Source: JBHEKP01 sp041859375 (GTDB taxonomy: Bacteria > Hydrogenedentota > Hydrogenedentia > Hydrogenedentales > CAITNO01). From it: DNA of 6,097 nt. Shown here piece by piece: positions 1-3,861 of this stretch. The notes beneath the pieces were generated by a model. It searched no databases, was not told the DNA's origin, and saw nothing but the letters and a program-made list of their open reading frames with translations. The stretch's first letter is position 1; each line of letters starts with the position of its first letter. The stretch covers positions 1-6,097 of the forward strand of contig JBHEKP010000284.1 of assembly GCA_041859375.1 (NCBI GenBank). The letters are read 5' to 3'. Made by a program: the position numbers and the translations under genes.

Positions 1-25
1 CCTGCAAGATGCCGGGGCGCGGGGC

Positions 26-577
26 TTAGCCGCCGGGTTTTTTCTTCTTGTCGAGGTTGTCGCGCAGGGCCTTGAGCCGGTCGAAGGAGGCGCCGTCGAG
101 GCGGTCCTCAAGAAGGGCGGGCTGTGCGGCGGCGCGGCTCTGGCGCTCGATGCCCTCGCGGAGGACGCCCTGCTGGGCGCGGACGGTGCGGATGAAATGG
201 TCGGGCTCCATGGTGAGCGCGCCGAGGCCGCGGCACAACTGGCGGAGGCCGCCGTCGTTGCTGACCACCACGCATTCGAGGCGCTTGGGGGCGGCGTAGA
301 CCATGCGCTCGATGACCGCGTCCGCCGAGAGCCCGTCGGGGGAGTACACGACCTCAAGCCCCTGCACGCCGCGTGTGTTGCGCCCCTCGTGGACGCGCGA
401 GAAGGCGTCGCGCCCGTCGAAGACGACGGTGACGCGCTGGCGGGAGACAAGGCAGAAGTTCACCACCTTTTCGATGAACATTTCGCGCGCGGTCTCAAAG
501 TCGCGCAGCGCCACGGGGCGCAGCAGCGAGGACTTGTGTACCACGTTGTAGCCGTCGACGAGGTAGTGCTCAGGCAT
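26..577 (-). CDS. YacP/Rae1-like NYN-domain endoribonuclease (183 aa)
   Basis: Predicted cytoplasmic, metal-dependent RNA-cleaving protein of the NYN (PIN-like) fold, YacP family. The best-studied member, Bacillus subtilis Rae1, cleaves mRNA on the ribosome; whether this protein does the same is unknown. What I see: an N-terminal strand ending in the family signature D8-G-Y-N11, a second acidic strand end at D54 (VVFDGRD), a D81/D86 region (SPDGLSADAVIE), and the S106-N107-D108 motif after a hydrophobic strand. These acidic residues are where the family places its metal site. Length is close to the usual 170-180 aa. The last ~45 residues are charged and end in four lysines, a plausible RNA-contacting tail. 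The start at 577 places the signature at the expected distance from the N terminus. It is the third gene after pgsA and alr, 15 nt behind the alr stop. The leader there is a G-run rather than a good Shine-Dalgarno, so translation may depend on coupling. The family call is firm; the RNA target is not known. Confidence 0.88.
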   Translation of the reverse strand: MPEHYLVDGYNVVHKSSLLRPVALRDFETAREMFIEKVVNFCLVSRQRVTVVFDGRDAFSRVHEGRNTRGVQGLEVVYSPDGLSADAVIERMVYAAPKRLECVVVSNDGGLRQLCRGLGALTMEPDHFIRTVRAQQGVLREGIERQSRAAAQPALLEDRLDGASFDRLKALRDNLDKKKKPGG

Positions 578-592
578 GGCAGGCCCCCCCGC

Positions 593-1738
593 TCACTCCT
601 CCTCCTCCACCCCGCCGCCGCCGCGGTGCTCGCGGGCCACGCGGCGACCGATGCCGGTCAGGATGTCGTAGGGGATTGTGCCGGCCCGCAGGGCGAGTTC
701 GGAGACGGTGATCTCCTCGCCGCCGTCGGCGCCGATGAGGACGGCCGTGTCCCCCTCGCGCACCTCGGGCAGGGCCGTGACGTCAACGACGATCTGGTCC
801 ATGCACACGCTGCCGACGACGGGGCAGCGCCGGCCGCGGATGAGGACGTCGGCGTTGTTGGACAGGGAATGTCGGTAGCCGTCGGCGTAGCCGACGGGAA
901 GGACCGCAGTGCGCGCGGGCGCGCCGAGGATGCGCGTGCGCCCGTAGCCAATCGAGGCGCCCGCGGGCAGGGCGCGCACCTGCACCACCTCCGTCTCCCA
1001 CCGGAGCACGGGCTGGAGCAGGTGACGGTTGCGCGCTTCCCCGCCCGGCCACACGCCGTAGGTGAGGAGCCCGGGCCGGATGGCGTCGAACAGGCTGTCA
1101 ATGTGGTTCAGCAGCGCGCCGCTGTTGGCCGCGTGGGCGAATTCGTAGGGGACGCCCAGTCGGTCCGCCTCCCGGAGCACCTGGCGGAACAGCTTGATCT
1201 GCCCCTGGGTGAAGGGGTCGTCCGGCAGCTCGGAGACGGCGAAATGGGTGGCCACGCCCTCGATGTCGAGGTTGGCGACGCGGGCGACCATCTGGAGCGC
1301 CGCGGGGGCCTCCTCCACGGAAAATCCCTGGCGGCCCATGCCGGTGTCTATCTTGCAGTGCACCTTGAGCACCACCCCCGCCTCGCGGGCCAGATCGCCC
1401 AGGCGCGCCGCGGTGCCCGTGTCGGAAATCATGAGGGTGAGCCGGTGCCGCACCGCAAGGGGAAGCTCCTCCGCGCGGGGCGTCACCATCACCAGCACCG
1501 GGGCGTCCACGCCGGCGGCGCGCAGCTCCGCGCCCTCCTCCACGGTGGCCACGCCCAGCATCCGCGCGCCTGCGCGCAGCGCGGCCCCCGCCACGGGCAC
1601 CGCGCCGTGGCCGTAGGCGTCGGCCTTGATCACGGCGATGAGGTCCACCGGCTGCCCGGCGAAGCGGCGGGCAAGGGCCAGGTTGTGCCTGTAGGCGTCC
1701 AGATCGACCACAGCCCGCGAGGGCCCGGTGTGTTTCAT
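593..1738 (-). CDS. alr: Alanine racemase, PLP-dependent (381 aa)
   Basis: Interconverts L- and D-alanine in the cytoplasm, supplying D-alanine for peptidoglycan. All hallmarks of the fold-type III enzyme are present. The PLP-binding lysine is K38 in AVIKADAYGHG. K129 (KIDTGMGR) sits at the position carbamylated in the Geobacillus enzyme, and R136 follows in the same stretch. The second catalytic base is Y265 (IGYGRT), the same number as in Geobacillus. The C-terminal domain has GYADGY, C312-M313-D314 and the P356-Y357 gate motif. Length is typical. The start at 1738 is supported by a strong GGGAGG (complement of 1746-1751) seven bases upstream. The stop is 15 nt before the NYN gene, and the start is 16 nt after the pgsA stop, so the three genes look co-transcribed. 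The protein ends in an unusual Gly-rich then acidic tail (GGGGVEEEE) beyond the conserved domain. No inactivating change is seen. Confidence 0.97.
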   Translation of the reverse strand: MKHTGPSRAVVDLDAYRHNLALARRFAGQPVDLIAVIKADAYGHGAVPVAGAALRAGARMLGVATVEEGAELRAAGVDAPVLVMVTPRAEELPLAVRHRLTLMISDTGTAARLGDLAREAGVVLKVHCKIDTGMGRQGFSVEEAPAALQMVARVANLDIEGVATHFAVSELPDDPFTQGQIKLFRQVLREADRLGVPYEFAHAANSGALLNHIDSLFDAIRPGLLTYGVWPGGEARNRHLLQPVLRWETEVVQVRALPAGASIGYGRTRILGAPARTAVLPVGYADGYRHSLSNNADVLIRGRRCPVVGSVCMDQIVVDVTALPEVREGDTAVLIGADGGEEITVSELALRAGTIPYDILTGIGRRVAREHRGGGGVEEEE

Positions 1739-1754
1739 CCCAGTGCCTCCCGAA

Positions 1755-2357
1755 TCACCCCAGCTCGTGCAGTTTCAGGGCCTTCCAGTTCGCCCAGCCA
1801 AACTGCGCGCCGGACACGATGGTGTACACCGCCACAACAATCATTCCCGCGCAGGACGCCACGCGCAGCGCGGCCCCCGCGGCCGCCAGCGCCTCCGCCG
1901 GCGCGCCCGCGTGCGGCGCGCAGCGGAGCAGGATAACCAGCATGAAAAACACGAAGACAAACACCATCTGCAGCACGGTCTTCGCCTTGCCGTAGGCGTT
2001 TGCGGGCAGGACAATCCCCTCCGCGGCCGCCAGCGTGCGCGCGCCTGTGATCAGAAACTCCCGCGCCAGAATGGCCACGACGGTCCACCCGGGAATGTGG
2101 AGATCCCGGACGCCCATCAGCATGATGAACGCCGCGACCATCAGTATCTTGTCGGCCACGGGATCCATCAGCTTGCCGAAATTCGTGATCAGGTTGTCCC
2201 GGCGCGCGATTTTTCCGTCGTAATAGTCCGTGATCGCCGCCGCGGTGAACACGATGTAGGCGGCAAGGTAGGCCGCCGTGTGCTCAAAGGACATCAGCGC
2301 GACGAACACCGCCGTAAGCGCGCACCGGGCCATGGTCAGCTGGTTGGGAAGATTCAT
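1755..2357 (-). CDS. pgsA: CDP-diacylglycerol-glycerol-3-phosphate 3-phosphatidyltransferase (200 aa)
   Basis: Integral membrane enzyme of the CDP-alcohol phosphatidyltransferase family. It joins CDP-diacylglycerol and glycerol-3-phosphate to give phosphatidylglycerophosphate, the committed step to phosphatidylglycerol and cardiolipin. The family signature DGxxAR-x8-GxxxDxxxD is complete: D47-G48, A51-R52, G61, D65 and D69, with D44 just before it. The N terminus MNLPNQLTMAR is the typical PgsA start, and REFLITGAR (R99-E100) and GKAKTVLQM also fit PgsA better than phosphatidylserine or phosphatidylcholine synthases. Hydrophobic segments lie near residues 10-22, 28-43, 70-83, 91-105, 128-144 and 163-181, as expected for six membrane helices. 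Length is normal. The conserved N terminus fixes the start at 2357. It is the first gene of the leftward operon, with alr beginning 16 nt after its stop. A candidate promoter sits so close to the start codon that the mRNA may have almost no leader. Confidence 0.95.
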   Translation of the reverse strand: MNLPNQLTMARCALTAVFVALMSFEHTAAYLAAYIVFTAAAITDYYDGKIARRDNLITNFGKLMDPVADKILMVAAFIMLMGVRDLHIPGWTVVAILAREFLITGARTLAAAEGIVLPANAYGKAKTVLQMVFVFVFFMLVILLRCAPHAGAPAEALAAAGAALRVASCAGMIVVAVYTIVSGAQFGWANWKALKLHELG

Positions 2358-2363
2358 GGCCTT

Positions 2364-2394
2364 ATTCTAGCAGATGCCCCGCCGCGCCGCACAA
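2364..2394 (-). promoter_or_regulatory. Candidate sigma70-type promoter of the pgsA-alr-NYN operon
   Basis: Reading leftward, TTGTGC (complement of 2394-2389) is followed after 19 bases by TAGAAT (complement of 2369-2364). The -10 box matches TATAAT at five of six positions and has an extended-10 TG (TGC just before it), which can compensate for the long spacer and weak -35. Only six bases separate the -10 box from the pgsA ATG. Transcription would be expected to begin at or within a base or two of the start codon. The AAGG in between is only two bases from ATG, too close for a normal ribosome site. The match is by eye, and promoter preferences in this lineage are unknown. Confidence 0.55.
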
Positions 2395-2445
2395 CACTGG
2401 GGGGATTCCGCGGTCCTCCGCGCCCGCGTCACCGGCCCTGTTTCC

Positions 2446-2475
2446 TTGCGCGCCCCGCCGCCGCGCGGCTATGCT
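2446..2475 (+). promoter_or_regulatory. Candidate promoter for the rightward oxidoreductase operon
   Basis: TTGCGC (2446-2451) and TATGCT (2470-2475) are separated by 18 bases. The match to consensus is moderate: three of six at -35 and four of six at -10. It is the most AT-rich hexamer at a suitable distance in a very GC-rich stretch. Transcription would start near 2482, giving a leader of about 30 nt with the GGAGG site in place for the ATG at 2513. The -35 hexamer resembles that of the divergent pgsA promoter (TTGTGC). This is inferred from sequence only. Confidence 0.4.
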
Positions 2476-2479
2476 GTGG

Positions 2480-2511
2480 CGGTGCCCCGGCGGGCACCGG
2501 AGGATTTTTTT
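2480..2511 (+). promoter_or_regulatory. 5'-leader hairpin followed by a T7 run
   Basis: An 8-bp perfect inverted repeat, CGGTGCCC (2480-2487) and GGGCACCG (2492-2499), encloses a four-base loop, CGGC. It is followed by GAGGA and then seven T residues (2505-2511) directly before the ATG at 2513. The distal arm includes the first G of the Shine-Dalgarno GGAGG. It would form at or very near the 5' end of the predicted mRNA. Possible roles are 5'-end protection, modulation of ribosome access, or transcription attenuation. It is unlikely to be a terminator for another gene, because no rightward gene precedes it and the strand polarity is wrong for pgsA. Confidence 0.4.
2499..2503 (+). promoter_or_regulatory. 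Shine-Dalgarno GGAGG deciding the start at 2513
   Basis: GGAGG lies nine bases upstream of the ATG at 2513. An in-frame ATG at 2471 would add 14 residues but has no comparable site and overlaps the candidate -10 box, so it would not be in the mRNA if that promoter is real. Starting at 2513 also gives a normal Tat signal, with the twin arginines at residues 12-13. Confidence 0.75.
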
Positions 2512-2512
2512 C

Positions 2513-3847
2513 ATGGCGCACAGCGGTGGCGGCCGGAAGTTGAACCGGCGGCAGTTTTTACGGCGCGCGGCGGCGGTTGCGGCGGGCGTTTCCGGGTTTC
2601 CCTATGTGGTTCCGGGGCGCGCCCTCGGGCTGGACGGGGCCACGGCGCCGAGCGAACGGATCACGGTGGGCTTCATCGGCATGGGGCGCATGGCGGCGGG
2701 CCATCTGGGGGCGTATCTGGGTGATCCCTCCTGCCAGGTGCTGGCGATTTGCGACGTGGAGCGGAACCGCCGCGAGCGGCGCGCCGCGGAGGTGAACACG
2801 GCCTACGCGGCGCGGGCGGAGCAGGGGGCCTATTACGCCTGCGACAACTACGGCGACTACCGCGATCTCTGCGCGCGGGAGGACATTGACGCGGTGGTGA
2901 TTGCCACGCCGAACCACTGGCACGCGCTGAACGCCGTGGAGGCGCTGAACCGGGGCAAGGACGTGTACCTGGAGAAGCCGCTTGCCCGCACGGTCCACGA
3001 GTGCCGGGCGGTGGTGGAGGCGGCGCGGCGCAACGGGCGCATCCTGCAGACGGGCAGCCAGCAGCGATCGGACTCAACCTTCCGCCTGGCCTGCGAGCTG
3101 GCGCGCAACGGGCGCATCGGCGAGGTGCGCGAGGTCCACGCGAACGTCGGCGGCCCGCCCAACGAGGACAACCTGCCCGGCGAGCCCGCGCCCGAGGGGC
3201 TGGACTGGGACATGTGGCTCGGCCCCTGCGCGCCGCGCCCCTATTCGTCCGTGCTCGCGCCGCCCGAGTCCTGGGACGGCTGGCCCGAATGGCGCTATTA
3301 CCGGCCCTACGCGGGCGGCCTCATGACCGACTGGGGCGCGCACCATTTCGACATCGCCCAGTGGGGCCTCGGCATGGACGGGTCCGGACCCGTCGAGGTG
3401 ATCCCGCCCATGCCGGACAACCCGGACGCGAAGACGCTCACCTATGTCTACGCCAACGGCGTGAAACTTTACCGGGGCGCGGGACAGATCAACGGCGCGG
3501 GCGTGGAGTTTGTGGGCACAAAGGGCCGCATCGGCGTGAACCGGGGCGGCTTTCTGGTGACGGAGCCGGCGTCCCTCAGGCACGAAACCATCGGACCGGG
3601 GGAGACGCGCCTCTACAACAGCCCCGACCACCGCCTGAATTTTCTCGAGGCCGTGCGCACCGGAAGGGAGCCCGTCTGCCCCGCCGAGGTGGGATGCAGC
3701 TCGGCGGTGGTGTGCCACATCGGCAACATCGCCCACTGGCTCCAGCGGCCCCTCAAATGGGATCCGGCCGGCGGCGTGTTTGTGGATGATCCGGAGGCGA
3801 ACCGGCTGCTGTCGCGGGCGATACGCGCGCCCTGGCAGCTCGCATGA
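2513..3847 (+). CDS. Tat-exported Gfo/Idh/MocA family oxidoreductase (444 aa)
   Basis: NAD(P)-dependent oxidoreductase of the glucose-fructose oxidoreductase/inositol dehydrogenase/MocA superfamily, predicted to be exported folded with its cofactor. What I see: a twin-arginine motif NRRQFLRR (residues 11-18) followed by an Ala/Val/Gly hydrophobic stretch to about residue 34. A Rossmann domain follows from about residue 50 with GFIGMGRMA (G56, G58) and acidic D81 after the second strand. The family EKP motif is at 154-156. The C-terminal domain has GGLMTDWGAHHFD (268-280), with D273, H277 and D280 in the usual catalytic positions. The end, LLSRAIRAPWQL, matches the bacterial-type C-terminal domain common in planctomycete-like and Bacteroidota enzymes, so the protein is complete. 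Members of the superfamily oxidise or reduce sugars, glycosides or inositols; the substrate here cannot be assigned. It is followed after 14 nt by an exported HEAT-repeat gene with a good ribosome site, implying an operon. Confidence 0.93.
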   Translation: MAHSGGGRKLNRRQFLRRAAAVAAGVSGFPYVVPGRALGLDGATAPSERITVGFIGMGRMAAGHLGAYLGDPSCQVLAICDVERNRRERRAAEVNTAYAARAEQGAYYACDNYGDYRDLCAREDIDAVVIATPNHWHALNAVEALNRGKDVYLEKPLARTVHECRAVVEAARRNGRILQTGSQQRSDSTFRLACELARNGRIGEVREVHANVGGPPNEDNLPGEPAPEGLDWDMWLGPCAPRPYSSVLAPPESWDGWPEWRYYRPYAGGLMTDWGAHHFDIAQWGLGMDGSGPVEVIPPMPDNPDAKTLTYVYANGVKLYRGAGQINGAGVEFVGTKGRIGVNRGGFLVTEPASLRHETIGPGETRLYNSPDHRLNFLEAVRTGREPVCPAEVGCSSAVVCHIGNIAHWLQRPLKWDPAGGVFVDDPEANRLLSRAIRAPWQLA

Positions 3848-3861
3848 GAAAGGACGCCCCC

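Noticed and set aside
1..25. Terminator after the NYN gene
   Set aside because: Only 25 bases lie beyond the stop codon, and I see no convincing stem with a following U-run on the leftward strand. The terminator, if any, is outside the window.
197..1936. A 579-codon rightward open frame opposite the NYN, alr and pgsA genes
   Set aside because: It is antisense to genes with complete catalytic motifs, has low-complexity His/Gly/Arg/Ala-rich composition and no recognisable domain. Long antisense frames are expected in DNA this GC-rich.
2409..2422. Short inverted repeat CGCGG-TCCT-CCGCG between the divergent promoters as an operator
   Set aside because: A five-base G/C-only stem is expected by chance in this composition, and its spacing relative to either promoter is not diagnostic.
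2471..2512. Upstream ATG at 2471 as the start of the oxidoreductase
   Set aside because: It has no Shine-Dalgarno and overlaps the candidate -10 box, and the added 14 residues (rich in Cys, Trp, Pro and Gly) do not look like part of a Tat signal. The ATG at 2513 has GGAGG at nine bases.
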